DNA of 64,000 bases from DASPKM01 sp963817075. GTDB lineage: Bacteria; Bacteroidota; Bacteroidia; Chitinophagales; Chitinophagaceae. The stretch spans positions 248,001-312,000 of the forward strand of contig CAWFMT010000007.1 of assembly GCA_963817075.1 (NCBI GenBank), written 5' to 3'. Under the pieces are notes generated by a model, which worked only from the letters and a program-made list of their open reading frames with translations, did not search any database and had not been told where the DNA came from. The first letter of the stretch is position 1. Each line of letters opens with the position of its first letter. The translations under genes and the position numbers were made by a program. Below, one piece after another: positions 1 to 9,371 of this stretch.

Positions 1-2
1 AA

Positions 3-304
3 TTGATCCGATCAGCGGGATCTGTAGGATCTAACTATAGAGCGGCTTGCAGAGGAAAATCAAGAGCGGATTTTATATATAAAATAGAAATAGTGGTTGA
101 AGCGGCAGATGAATCATTGTACTGGCTTGAGGTGAGTAAAGAAGCAAACTTGATTAATTCATCTTTCTTGGATGAATTAATAATTGAGGCGAGCAATTAG
201 TAAAAATATTTACTAGGACGGATATGACAGCAAAAAAAATCGTAATTCGAAATCTTGAAATACCACCCAAAACTATTACCAATTATTTTTGGTCGTACTC
301 CTAA
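3..304 (+). CDS. Four-helix-bundle protein (S23/TIGR02436-like), 5'-truncated and frameshifted
   Basis: The gene enters the window without its start. The visible part carries the family signature: IRSAGSVGSNYRAAC, then KSRADF and EAADESLYWLE. This family is a small helical bundle of unclear function, often encoded near ribosomal RNA or in intergenic islands. The frame stops at 198-200 just after DELIIEASN. From about position 194 the next frame continues as QLVKIFTRT then TAKK, the usual C-terminal helix, and ends with TAA at 302-304. One base appears to be missing near 192-194. I therefore read 3-304 as one gene with an apparent 1-nt deletion. Whether it is a real mutation or a consensus error cannot be decided here. 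The family call is fairly sure, the break is inferred. Confidence 0.7.
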
Positions 305-338
305 AATCTCTAAATCTCAAAATCAGAAATAATAAACA

Positions 339-1313
339 ATGTATCTACAGAGACGCAACAGAATTCTCAGACAATCATCCTCCATCAGAAGCCTGGTTGC
401 CGAAACGAGACTAAGCCCGAACGATTTTATCGTCCCCATGTTTATTGATGAAGGAGAAAATCTCTCGGTTGAAATTTCTTCCATGCCTGGCTATCACAGG
501 CGATCCCTTGATCTCACAGTGAAGGAGGTGAAAGAATTATGGAATATGGGATTGAAATCTGTTCTACTCTTTATTAAATGCAAGGATAATTTAAAAGATA
601 ACAAAGGCAGCGAAGCAGTCAACCCAGATGGGTTGATGCAAAGAAGTATTAAAACGATCAAAAATGCCGTTCCGGAAATGGTGGTCATGACAGATGTTGC
701 ACTAGACCCATACTCTTCTTTTGGGCACGATGGAATAGTTGAAGGAACAGAAATAGTAAATGATGCAACAGTTGAAGTTCTGGCCGCAATGAGCGTAAGT
801 CATGCAGCTGCAGGTGCGGATTTTGTTGCCCCAAGTGACATGATGGATGGAAGGATCTCTGCGATACGGACCGCATTGGAAGAAAGCGGATTTAACAAGA
901 CTGGAATCATGAGCTACAGCGCAAAATATGCATCCTGTTTTTATGGACCGTTCCGCGATGCACTGGATTCAGCACCGGGATTTGGAGATAAGAAAACTTA
1001 TCAGATGGATTATTCCAACAGACTTGAAGCTGTAAAAGAAACATTGATGGACATTGAAGAAGGAGCAGATATCGTCATGATCAAACCTGCTCTTGCATAT
1101 CTTGACATCATCAGAGATGTAAAAAATTCTGTTGAGGTTCCCGTTAGTGCTTATAATATTAGTGGTGAATATTCCATGATCAAGGCAGCTGCAAAAATGG
1201 GCTGGCTGGAAGAGGATAAGGCAATTCTTGAAACCTTAACATCAATCAAAAGAGCCGGGGCAGACCTGATAGCAACTTATTTTGCCAGGGAGGCAGTGCG
1301 ATTGATTACTTAA
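339..1313 (+). CDS. hemB: Delta-aminolevulinic acid dehydratase (porphobilinogen synthase)
   Basis: Condenses two 5-aminolevulinate molecules to porphobilinogen in cytosolic haem synthesis. The 324-residue length is normal. The two Schiff-base lysines are visible: K196 in SYSAKYASCFYGPFRDA and K249 in IVMIKPALAYLD. The metal-site loop at residues 118-132 reads TDVALDPYSSFGHDG. It lacks the three cysteines of zinc-dependent enzymes and has the Asp-type site of the magnesium-dependent, zinc-independent class. It is followed 39 nt downstream by hemL, another C5-pathway gene, so the two probably form a haem operon. The ATG at 339 gives the expected N-terminus before RRNRILRQ. Confidence 0.96.
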   Translation: MYLQRRNRILRQSSSIRSLVAETRLSPNDFIVPMFIDEGENLSVEISSMPGYHRRSLDLTVKEVKELWNMGLKSVLLFIKCKDNLKDNKGSEAVNPDGLMQRSIKTIKNAVPEMVVMTDVALDPYSSFGHDGIVEGTEIVNDATVEVLAAMSVSHAAAGADFVAPSDMMDGRISAIRTALEESGFNKTGIMSYSAKYASCFYGPFRDALDSAPGFGDKKTYQMDYSNRLEAVKETLMDIEEGADIVMIKPALAYLDIIRDVKNSVEVPVSAYNISGEYSMIKAAAKMGWLEEDKAILETLTSIKRAGADLIATYFAREAVRLIT

Positions 1314-1352
1314 TTACACTTCGCTTTTCATTTACATGTTAATGGTTGAATT

Positions 1353-2630
1353 ATGGGTATTAAAAAAAGTGAAGAATTATTTGAACGAGCACAAAACAGT
1401 ATCCCAGGGGGAGTAAATTCTCCTGTGAGAGCATTCAAAAGTGTAGGTGGAACTCCTTTGTTTATTAAGAAAGCCAAAGGGGCATACCTATATGATGCAG
1501 ACGGTAATAAATATCTGGATTATATCAATTCATGGGGGCCCATGATCATGGGACACGCTTACGAGCCCGTCGTGCATGCCATTCGAGAAAAGGTGATGGA
1601 TTCCACCTCTTTTGGTGCTCCCACTGAACTCGAAATAGAAATTGCCGAGCTGATAAAATCCATGGTGCCTAATGTTGACCTCATAAGAATGGTGAGCAGC
1701 GGAACTGAAGCGTGCATGAGTGCAATCAGGTTGGCGAGGGGATATACCGGAAGGAACAAGATCATAAAATTCGAGGGATGTTATCATGGACATGCTGATG
1801 CTTTCCTTGTAAAAGCAGGAAGCGGACTAGCTACATTCAATATCCAGCTTGTTCCTGGAGTCACCGCTGGCGTGGCCTCCGATACCCTGACTGCTCCATA
1901 TAACGACATAGATGCAGTTAAGAGTTTAGTTATGGGTCATAAAGATGAGATCGCGGCAATAATTATCGAACCTGTCGCTGGAAACATGGGTTGTATTCCA
2001 CCTGTTCCCGGTTATCTTGAAGGTCTGAGATCAATTTGCGATGCAGAAAACATTCTGCTGATCTTTGATGAGGTCATGACAGGATTCAGGCTGGCCGCAG
2101 GAGGAGCACAGGAGCGTTTGAATGTGAGAGCTGACCTTGTGACCTATGGAAAAGTAATTGGAGGCGGTTTGCCTGTAGGTGCCTTTGGTGGACGAAAAGA
2201 GATCATGCAACATATTTCTCCTATCGGAAATGTATACCAGGCAGGAACTCTGAGCGGAAATCCAATCGCGATGATCGCTGGCTATACTTTGCTTCAAGTC
2301 CTCGCTTCAAATCCCGGGATCTATTTGGAGCTTGAAGAAAAAACAAAGTATCTGCGTAATGGTATCGAACAGGCATTGAAGAAAACTGATTCACCATTCG
2401 TAATAAATCAATTTGGTTCAATGATCAGTATCCATTTCAGTGAAACACCTGTAATTGATTTTAATACTGCATCAATGGCTGATAACAACCGGTTCAAAAA
2501 GCTCTTTCACCATATGCTCGATAAGGGTTTTTATCTCCCGCCATCTGCATTTGAAAGCTGGTTCATTTCCACTGCTCTCTCATATGAAGATCTGGACCGA
2601 ACCATTGAAGCAATTGGAAGTTTTGAGTGA
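1353..2630 (+). CDS. hemL: Glutamate-1-semialdehyde 2,1-aminomutase
   Basis: PLP-dependent transfer of the amino group within glutamate-1-semialdehyde, giving 5-aminolevulinate, the substrate of the upstream hemB product. The 425-residue length is typical. The N-terminus AQNSIPGGVNSPVRAF is diagnostic. The PLP-binding lysine is K267 in TYGKVIGGGLPVGAFGG, and the aspartate site is FDEVMTGFR (about 238-246). Its presence implies the tRNA-dependent C5 route to haem, as usual in Bacteroidota. The stop is followed by a degenerate copy of the CGCAAAG-type repeat rather than by a clear terminator. Confidence 0.96.
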   Translation: MGIKKSEELFERAQNSIPGGVNSPVRAFKSVGGTPLFIKKAKGAYLYDADGNKYLDYINSWGPMIMGHAYEPVVHAIREKVMDSTSFGAPTELEIEIAELIKSMVPNVDLIRMVSSGTEACMSAIRLARGYTGRNKIIKFEGCYHGHADAFLVKAGSGLATFNIQLVPGVTAGVASDTLTAPYNDIDAVKSLVMGHKDEIAAIIIEPVAGNMGCIPPVPGYLEGLRSICDAENILLIFDEVMTGFRLAAGGAQERLNVRADLVTYGKVIGGGLPVGAFGGRKEIMQHISPIGNVYQAGTLSGNPIAMIAGYTLLQVLASNPGIYLELEEKTKYLRNGIEQALKKTDSPFVINQFGSMISIHFSETPVIDFNTASMADNNRFKKLFHHMLDKGFYLPPSAFESWFISTALSYEDLDRTIEAIGSFE

Positions 2631-2650
2631 GTATCCCCTCACCCGTCTCG

Positions 2651-2688
2651 CTTCGCGCAACCTTGCGTCTTAGCGCCCTGGTGGTTAA
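2651..2688 (+). repeat. CGCAAAG-type intergenic repeat, half copy (A)
   Basis: The stretch reads cttcgcgcaaccttgcgtct then tagcgccctggtggttaa. It matches the right arm of the fuller copies at 44283-44362 and 46735-46777 (ttgcg, cttagcg, cctgg, ggtaa in the same order). It lies between hemL and the PepSY gene and has no coding reading. Confidence 0.6.
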
Positions 2689-2815
2689 TTTTTCATTGCT
2701 AACTATCCAGATTTCCTTTTTGCGTAAACTGATTTTCCGGATTGAATAATAGGGTTGGTTCAGGATATGATTCTTTTGCAATTCCAAAATCTATTGAGTC
2801 AGTAGGAAATAATAA

Positions 2816-3929
2816 ATGAAAAGAGTTTTTCGGACCATACATCTATACCTCGGCCTTGCTGCTGGTCTTATTGTAATGACATGCTGTTTGACTGGAACTA
2901 TCCTGGTATTCGAAGAAGAATTACAGCATGCTTTCAATAGAGATCGTTATGAAGTTAATCAAGGTTCTAGCAGAGTATCATTACAACAGCTTGCATCAAA
3001 CCTTGAGGCAAAAGAACAAAAAGCGAAGGTTACACGCATTCAAGTCTTCGATGATCCGAAGCGGTCAGTCATCATCAGCTTTACAGGTGGCAAGAAATCG
3101 CAGGCTTACATGAATCCCTATACAGGAGAGGTAATTGAATTGTACAAATATCAGGATACCTTCTTCTATGATGTGTTTGCCTTGCATCGCTGGCTTTTAT
3201 CTGGCGACATAGGTAAACTTATTGTCGGGATCAGCACTCTCATTTTTGTTTTTATCCTTATTACAGGTATTATTCTTTGGTGGCCTGCGACAAGGAGAAT
3301 TTTAGTTTCAAGATTAAAAGTCAAACTCGACGGAGGCTGGAAAAGAAAGAATCACGACTTTCATATTGTACTCGGATTCTATTCTGCGATCTTCCTTTTT
3401 GTTTTTGCATTTACTGGGCTTGCATGGTCCTTCGAATGGTTTAACAAAGGCATTTATAAGGTGACTAATTCTCCCTTAAAAGCCCCTCCCCCTCCTAAAT
3501 CCTTATTTCAGGCCGGACTGAAAATGGTGACCTACGATGAGGCAATTGCAACTGCACAAAAGGAATTCAAGGCTGTAGAATACTATAGTATAAATCTTCC
3601 CAAAGATTCATCTGAGGCAATCGCCATAAGTGCATTAAGCAAAAATGCAATCCACGAATCCGCCTCGGATGCTATATACCTGGATCAGTACTGGAAAAAA
3701 AATTGGGCAGCTATACTTTAAGGATCGAAGCCTGGGGGCGAAGGTTCGCTCTACATTCAAGCCGATTCATACAGGTTCCATCTGGGGGACGCCATCCAAG
3801 ATAATTGCGGCGATTGTTTGTTTGCTCGGAGCCAGCTTTCCTGTTACAGGTGTGATAATGTGGATCAACAGAATAAAAAAGCGAAAACAACAAAGGATAA
3901 TCAGTGAAGCAATAGTTCGCAGGGCTTAA
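2816..3929 (+). CDS. PepSY-associated TM helix domain protein (iron-regulated membrane protein family), frameshifted
   Basis: Integral membrane protein of the PepSY_TM family, often found with siderophore uptake genes and proposed as a ferric-siderophore reductase or helper. Visible parts: N-terminal TM segment after RTIHLYLGLAAGLI with the conserved RxxHxxLG pattern, a periplasmic PepSY-like stretch (YMNPYTGEVI), a second TM region ending ITGIILWWP, the HDFHIVLGFY motif with a third TM, and a C-terminal TM (FPVTGVIMWINR). The frame first stops at 3719-3721. Near 3689-3700 it shifts: DQY is followed in the next frame by GKKIGQLYFKDRS and continues to 3929. Two bases missing from the codon after DQY would restore DQYTGKK. 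Repaired length would be about 370 residues. The tail overlaps the convergent AraC gene by 29 nt, and that pairing fits iron-responsive control. Confidence 0.8.
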
Positions 3930-4842
3930 GTCCTGTATGCTTCTTAAACGCAGTTGAAAAATGGGAGATAGAAGAATAGCCCAGCATCACAGATACTTCT
4001 GTAACATTTAGCCCCTTTTCATACAAAAGGTATTTTGCGTGTTCCATCCGCTGGCTTTGGAAAAAATCAAAAATGGTGCTCCCGAACATTTCTTTGAAGC
4101 CTTTCTTTAGGTAACATTCATTGATGGCCACTTTGCGGCTAAGTTCTTTAATCGTAATTGGTTCTCCTATGTGCTGCAGAAGAATTTCCCTTGCCTTTGC
4201 AATCTTGTCTCTGTCCGCCTCATTTGAAAGGAATTTGCAATTAAATGATTCAACTTCCTTTTCGCCCAACATGCAATCCATGCTATAGAGCAAAAGCATC
4301 TGCATCTGGGCATTAATAAAGATATTTTCAAGACTACCTGAATAAGTATGATTCAACAAGGCTTCAAGTACCATTCTAGTCTTGCCACAAAGAGGGAGGG
4401 TTTTACTAAAAGATGAGGCATGACCGAAAGTTAATACTTCATCCGTGAGACTATCATTATTCTTACGAGGCTTAACAAACTGCGATAATTGGACTGGGGT
4501 AAACCGAAAACTAAGAACATCCATGCTTTCGATACGCTCGACACAAGACTTGGAAGCATTGAATTTGCAAAGGTCGCACTCAGTATCCTTTTGCTTGCAA
4601 TAAACGTTTCCTGTTACGCAGAACTTCAATTCAAGGTAGTTTCTGGATGGCTGACTTTTCTCATAGTGATAAACCAGCATGCCAGTGTCTTCAACATTCC
4701 TTTGTGGGAAATTTCGGTAACGTTTAATGACGTATTGAACAGAACCCGGGATCTGTTGCTCCTTCTCGTGTAACAAATGCAAATCATCCTGTAAAACAGG
4801 CTGTTTATGAGCAAGTGTAAGTATGTCCAGGGGTTGATGCAT
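3901..4842 (-). CDS. AraC/PchR-like transcriptional regulator with an N-terminal cysteine cluster
   Basis: The 313-residue protein ends in a typical AraC double helix-turn-helix (about 215-313), with ITIKELSRKVAINECYLKKG and then VSVMLGYSSISHFSTAFKKH. The N-terminal half resembles PchR-like regulators of siderophore uptake. It contains Cys75, Cys82, Cys89, Cys92 and Cys100 (YCKQKDTECDLCKF then SKSC), a spacing that could bind metal or an Fe-S cluster or act as a redox switch. That role is inference. It converges on the PepSY protein gene, with an overlap of 29 nt, and diverges from the AsmA-like gene. Its likely target is an iron or haem uptake function, the neighbour being the best candidate. 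Confidence 0.85.
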   Translation of the reverse strand: MHQPLDILTLAHKQPVLQDDLHLLHEKEQQIPGSVQYVIKRYRNFPQRNVEDTGMLVYHYEKSQPSRNYLELKFCVTGNVYCKQKDTECDLCKFNASKSCVERIESMDVLSFRFTPVQLSQFVKPRKNNDSLTDEVLTFGHASSFSKTLPLCGKTRMVLEALLNHTYSGSLENIFINAQMQMLLLYSMDCMLGEKEVESFNCKFLSNEADRDKIAKAREILLQHIGEPITIKELSRKVAINECYLKKGFKEMFGSTIFDFFQSQRMEHAKYLLYEKGLNVTEVSVMLGYSSISHFSTAFKKHTGLKPCELLLH

Positions 4843-4924
4843 GAACCTGCAAATTTAGGCCTGGACAGCCAATAATCCTAACCGCCCAACAGCACGGTCT
4901 GAAATTTGAAACAGTTGTGACAAT

Positions 4925-6607
4925 ATGGGAACTCGAAAAATTTTAAAAAAATGGAGAAGTCTGCCAGTGATGGCTAAGACTTTTCTCATTCTCCTCACTT
5001 CCTCAATTCTTGTTATTTCAATTGGGAGCATATATCTCAACTACCTTATCAATAAGCGCTTTAGAGAGATAGTGGCAGATTCAAGCAAAGGTTTATACCA
5101 GGTTGAATACAGCAAGGCCAACTTCAATATTCTAACCGCGAAACTCACCATTCATGATTTCGAATTGAAGGGTGATAGCAATACATATAGAAAAATGGTC
5201 GCGGCTCATAAAGCTCCCCGCTACTTAATAAATGGCAGCGCAAAAGAATTGGTCATAACAAAACTCAGCTGGATCAGGTATTATTTTTCAAAGAAAATTC
5301 ACGCAGGGACATTTTCAATTATTAACCCCATCGTTCACCTGACGCGATTCAAAGACAATGAAAAAGATACTGTCCCAAATAGCCCTTCTACAATTGACGA
5401 AATGATCCTGCAGGGAATAAATTCTCTTGAGCTAAATAATTTCCTGATTGTGGACGCAGTGGTTAACTACCGAAATCAGGATAACTCAACTACCAAGAGT
5501 CCAGCTTACAAGTTCGAAAAATTCAATCTCAATATTGATGATCTGGCAATTCGCAAGAAAGACAACAATGATTCTGGAGGAGTCTCATTTAGCAATTACA
5601 AGGGGAGCTTAAGTCAGTTTAAACGTACCTCAGAAGACAGGATGTATGTGATGCAATTCGACAACTTGCGATTTAATTCAGGAAACCCCTCAGTTGAAAT
5701 TGATTCCATGATGTTGAAGCCAATACTTTCTCGAAATGATTATGGATCTAAGGTCCCATATCAAAAGACTCGAAGTGATCTGAAACTCGATAAGATGGTC
5801 ATTACAGGTCTGGATATGAACTCGGTTTTGGACAAAGGAGAAATACACGCCAAAGACCTCAAGATCGGAGGAGGATACTGGAAATTATTTTTGAACAGGA
5901 ATGCGGCCGTTCCTCCAGCAAAGACGCAGGTTGTGCCCACGCAAAAATTACTGAACCTGCCAATTCCAATATTGGTTGATACTCTAAGGGTCACTAAATT
6001 CCTTTTACGTTATGAAGAATTGAGTCCAAATGCAGAAAGTGCAGGATTGATTTTCTTCTCCAACCTTAATGCAACACTCTCAAATATCACCAACATACCT
6101 TCTCAAATAAGATCAAATAATCACCTGCTGGCTAACTTTAATACCAGACTAATGGATAAAGGTGATTTCAAGGTAAATTTTGATTTCTTACTTGATGACA
6201 CTACAGGTCAATTCAGTGTGAAGGTGCAACTGAACGGCATAGATGCCGTTGCATTGAATCCCATCTTTATTCCACTTAACAAACTTGAAATTACCAAGGG
6301 AAGGATCGGAAACCTGAAAGCCAGTGGTTCGGGTAATGAAAATCAGGCATCAGGTGATGTTTCTCTCTTATACAAGGACCTCCACGTGGACTTATTGAAA
6401 GAGGATAAGAATGCGGATACAATGAAAAAGAAAACTTTGGCAAGTATGGTAGCCAATATCATGATCTGGAATGACAATCCCAGGGAAAATGAACCAGTTC
6501 GGGCTGCAAAAAACATTGCGATAAGGAGAGCTCCTAATCGTTCATTTTTTAACATGCTATTCATGGTCATATTCACGGGAGTAGGTGAAATTGTGGTCAA
6601 AAAATGA
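4925..6607 (+). CDS. AsmA-like/DUF748-type single-pass envelope protein
   Basis: Protein of 560 residues with a short basic N-terminus, one TM helix (about residues 18-40) and a long extracytoplasmic region of beta-rich repeats. Segments such as YSKANFNILTAKLTIHDFEL and later ITKGRIGNLKASGSGN are typical of AsmA/TamB-related proteins, which shuttle lipids between membranes or limit outer-membrane assembly. I see no enzyme motif. The start at 4925 places the basic residues directly before the TM helix, 82 nt from the divergent AraC start. The family assignment rests on general pattern, so the function is tentative. Confidence 0.6.
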   Translation: MGTRKILKKWRSLPVMAKTFLILLTSSILVISIGSIYLNYLINKRFREIVADSSKGLYQVEYSKANFNILTAKLTIHDFELKGDSNTYRKMVAAHKAPRYLINGSAKELVITKLSWIRYYFSKKIHAGTFSIINPIVHLTRFKDNEKDTVPNSPSTIDEMILQGINSLELNNFLIVDAVVNYRNQDNSTTKSPAYKFEKFNLNIDDLAIRKKDNNDSGGVSFSNYKGSLSQFKRTSEDRMYVMQFDNLRFNSGNPSVEIDSMMLKPILSRNDYGSKVPYQKTRSDLKLDKMVITGLDMNSVLDKGEIHAKDLKIGGGYWKLFLNRNAAVPPAKTQVVPTQKLLNLPIPILVDTLRVTKFLLRYEELSPNAESAGLIFFSNLNATLSNITNIPSQIRSNNHLLANFNTRLMDKGDFKVNFDFLLDDTTGQFSVKVQLNGIDAVALNPIFIPLNKLEITKGRIGNLKASGSGNENQASGDVSLLYKDLHVDLLKEDKNADTMKKKTLASMVANIMIWNDNPRENEPVRAAKNIAIRRAPNRSFFNMLFMVIFTGVGEIVVKK

Positions 6608-6743
6608 GCATTCCGCTTTCAAATTCCTGGTAGAATTTTGTGAATTGAACTACTGAAATCATTGCAGGATTTTGATGAATTTTCCTTCTGAAAATCTTTG
6701 GTAAATAATGCCTTTTTACCTCCAAAAACCCGCTTAAAAACCT

Positions 6744-6751
6744 TATTTTTG
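6744..6751 (+). promoter_or_regulatory. Possible -7 box (TATTTTTG) upstream of gyrB
   Basis: TATTTTTG fits the Bacteroidota -7 consensus TAnnTTTG and lies 45 nt before the gyrB ATG. I see no convincing TTTG -33 element at normal spacing, so this is only a candidate. Confidence 0.3.
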
Positions 6752-6795
6752 CAGACATCATTCAAATCAAAAATTTTACTCGCGGGAAGGATAAT

Positions 6796-8775
6796 ATGAG
6801 CCAGGATACGCAAGAATTGCAAGCAACAGTCACCAACGGTTACGGAGCAGATAGCATACAGGTTTTGGAGGGTTTGGAAGCGGTCAGAAAACGGCCCGCC
6901 ATGTACATTGGCGATATCAGTGAAAAAGGACTCCATCACCTGGTTTATGAAGTAGTTGATAACTCGATTGATGAAGCCCTGGGAGGCTATTGCAAGAACA
7001 TTATTGTCACAATCCACGAGGATAATTCTGTTAGCGTTTCTGACGACGGAAGAGGGATCCCAACCGGGATGCATCAAAAGGAAAAACGTTCGGCACTCGA
7101 GGTTGTAATGACTGTCCTGCATGCTGGAGGAAAATTTGATAAGAATACATACAAGGTTTCAGGTGGGTTACATGGAGTTGGGGTAAGCTGCGTTAATGCG
7201 TTGAGTTCAACGCTTCATGTTACAGTTTGCAGAGAAGGAAAGGTATTTGAACAGGAATATCATATTGGCGTACCGGCTTATCCTGTACGAGAAATTGGGA
7301 CTTCTGATAAAACAGGTACAGAGGTAAGGTTCTGGCCCGATCATTCCATTTTTACGGTGACAGTTTTCAAGAAAGACATCCTCGAAGGTCGACTTCGTGA
7401 ATTATCCTATCTAAACAGAGGGGTTCGCATTGTACTCAATGATCTTCGGGAAAAGGAAGAGGATGGAACAACTTATTCCAAAACATTTTATAGCGAAGGC
7501 GGGATTGTGGAGTTTGTAGAGATGCTTGATAAAAATGCCGGAAGAACAGGCCTCATTCCAAAGGTCATCTTCATTGAAGGCAGAGATGAAACCACAAACG
7601 TTGTTGTTGAAGTTGCATTGACCTACAATGACAGCTATAACGAGCATATCTATTCGTACGTAAATAATATCAATACAATTGAAGGGGGAACTCACGTATC
7701 GGGTTTCCGTCGTGCACTCACAAGAGTGTTCAAGAGCTATGGCGACAAAGAGAGTTTGTTTGAAAGAGCAAAAGTTGAAATTGAGGGGGATGATTTTCGT
7801 GAAGGGTTAAGTTCAATCATTTCAATAAAAGTTCCTGAACCTCAATTTGAAGGACAAACTAAAACGAAGCTTGGAAACAGTGAAGTAATGGGAGTGGTAG
7901 ATTCTACCGTTTCGAAGGTCCTTCAGGCATATCTCGAAGAAAACCCCAGAGAAGCAAAGAGCATAATTCAGAAAGTGATCCTTGCAGCGCAGGCTAGAGC
8001 AGCTGCGCGAAAAGCAAGAGAACTTGTACAAAGGAAAAGTGTGTTGAGCGGAGGTGGTCTTCCAGGAAAACTGGCAGATTGCTCAGATCGTGATCCCAAG
8101 CGTTGCGAACTATTTCTTGTTGAGGGGGATTCAGCTGGCGGAACTGCTAAACAGGGAAGAGACCGTGCTTTCCAGGCAATTCTTCCACTTCGCGGAAAAA
8201 TCCTCAATGTTGAAAAAGCGATGGAACACAAGATCTATGAAAACGAGGAAATCAGGAATATGTACACTGCCCTAGGTGTGACAGTAGGAACACCTGAAGA
8301 TCCCAAGGCTCTCAACATTGTCAAACTTAGATATCACAAGCTTATAATCATGACCGATGCTGATGTGGATGGAAGCCACATCGCTACATTGATACTCACC
8401 TTCATTTATCGTTATATGACGGAATTGGTAGAGCAGGGTTATGTATACATTGCTCAGCCACCTTTATACCTCGTCAAAAAAGGAAAAGATTCTGCTTATG
8501 CATGGTCTGAAGAGCAAAGAAAGTCATGGGCTGAAAAACTAGGCGGCGGCAAGGAAGACAGTGTCAACATTCAACGATATAAAGGTTTGGGTGAAATGAA
8601 TTCTGAGCAGTTGTGGGAAACAACCATGAACCCCGCTACCCGATCCCTGAAACAGGTTACAATTGAAAGTGCTGCAGAAGCTGATCGCGTATTCGCGATG
8701 TTGATGGGTGACGAAGTTGCGCCAAGGCGCGAGTTTATTGAGAGTCATGCCAAGTATGCGAAGTTGGATATTTAG
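6796..8775 (+). CDS. gyrB: DNA gyrase subunit B
   Basis: ATPase subunit of type II topoisomerase that, with GyrA, introduces negative supercoils. The 659-residue length fits Bacteroidota GyrB without the large insertion of the E. coli protein. Landmarks: RKRPAMYIGD near residue 36, the GHKL ATP site (VDNSIDEALGG, SDDGRGIPTG, SGGLHGVGVS), the Toprim motif LVEGDSAGGTAKQGRDR near residue 440, the metal-binding MTDADVDGSHI and the C-terminal QRYKGLGEMN. GyrB is favoured over ParE by length and motif wording. The gene stands alone, with repeat-filled DNA downstream. Confidence 0.97.
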   Translation: MSQDTQELQATVTNGYGADSIQVLEGLEAVRKRPAMYIGDISEKGLHHLVYEVVDNSIDEALGGYCKNIIVTIHEDNSVSVSDDGRGIPTGMHQKEKRSALEVVMTVLHAGGKFDKNTYKVSGGLHGVGVSCVNALSSTLHVTVCREGKVFEQEYHIGVPAYPVREIGTSDKTGTEVRFWPDHSIFTVTVFKKDILEGRLRELSYLNRGVRIVLNDLREKEEDGTTYSKTFYSEGGIVEFVEMLDKNAGRTGLIPKVIFIEGRDETTNVVVEVALTYNDSYNEHIYSYVNNINTIEGGTHVSGFRRALTRVFKSYGDKESLFERAKVEIEGDDFREGLSSIISIKVPEPQFEGQTKTKLGNSEVMGVVDSTVSKVLQAYLEENPREAKSIIQKVILAAQARAAARKARELVQRKSVLSGGGLPGKLADCSDRDPKRCELFLVEGDSAGGTAKQGRDRAFQAILPLRGKILNVEKAMEHKIYENEEIRNMYTALGVTVGTPEDPKALNIVKLRYHKLIIMTDADVDGSHIATLILTFIYRYMTELVEQGYVYIAQPPLYLVKKGKDSAYAWSEEQRKSWAEKLGGGKEDSVNIQRYKGLGEMNSEQLWETTMNPATRSLKQVTIESAAEADRVFAMLMGDEVAPRREFIESHAKYAKLDI

Positions 8776-8920
8776 AGGAGTAGTCAGTAATCAGAAGTTA
8801 GAGAAGTTAAGAAATCTTTATATTAATTCGTATTCTCTCAAATTCCCTACACTCATTACTCACGAATTTCTTGCACATCTGTCTGCAGACGGGGCTTAGG
8901 ACTTTTTTGCTTTGAAACTC

Positions 8921-8955
8921 GACCTCACCCCTGACCCCTCTCCAAAGGAGAGGGG
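8921..8955 (+). repeat. REP-like gacctcacccc hairpin
   Basis: The unit begins gacctcacccctgaccc and then forms a hairpin with arms cccctctcc and ggagagggg around a short loop. Similar units lie at 39073-39108 and, in the opposite direction, 39162-39227. The sequence type is widespread in intergenic DNA of many environmental bacteria. Confidence 0.7.
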
Positions 8956-8980
8956 AATTACACCTTCTGCTTCATTTCAG

Positions 8981-9048
8981 CCTGCGCACAAATAGGATAC
9001 TGATTTGAAGAGCAGAATGCACCAGGGTGTTTACGTTCTTGTTGTGTG
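8981..9048 (+). repeat. Dispersed 68-nt module, copy 1
   Basis: It begins cctgcgcaca, has a variable spacer of 7-8 nt, then runs from actgatttgaag through cagaatgcacca to tttacgttcttgttgt. The reverse strand of 38972-39040 repeats this with only about three substitutions outside the spacer. Both copies sit next to gacctcacccc hairpins. Confidence 0.75.
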
Positions 9049-9371
9049 TTGGCTTGGCTGCGCCCACGGAGCGATGCCGGCAGGCAAAGTTGAACAGCAA
9101 TCTCATCAGTTTGATATTTACATCGGATGCTAAGTCTACCAAGCTCAACTTAACCACCAATCTATTCTCCCTTGAATTCAGAAGTAAAAAAATTAATCTA
9201 ACAAGCTGAGAACATGTTGCTGTAGCGAAGAATTTGAGGGTAAAAAGCAATACGTAAACGGAATTTTTTAGCTCTGAATGAGGCAAAATCAGTAATATTA
9301 CAACGATTGATACCTTTTAATCATTATTATTCAATAGCCTAGTCAGGTGACCAGGTATAAAAATTTCAATT

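Larger units (their letters stand above)
8776..9371. other. Gene-free 596-nt gap holding dispersed repeats
   Basis: No reading frame here has a credible protein. The gap holds a degenerate 7-nt-phased tract after gyrB (about 8786-8825), a gacctcacccc hairpin (8921-8955) and a conserved 68-nt module (8981-9048) that recurs inverted near 39.0 kb. In one frame the module reads RMHQGVYVLVVCWLGC, and part of this peptide also appears at the other copy. The stops and the absence of a start make this a repeat artefact. The part after 9100 shows nothing I can name. Confidence 0.6.

Noticed and set aside
8972..9286. Open frames on both strands in the gap after gyrB
   Set aside because: They are built from the dispersed module and hairpin, share peptide fragments with the other repeat copy, and have no family resemblance.
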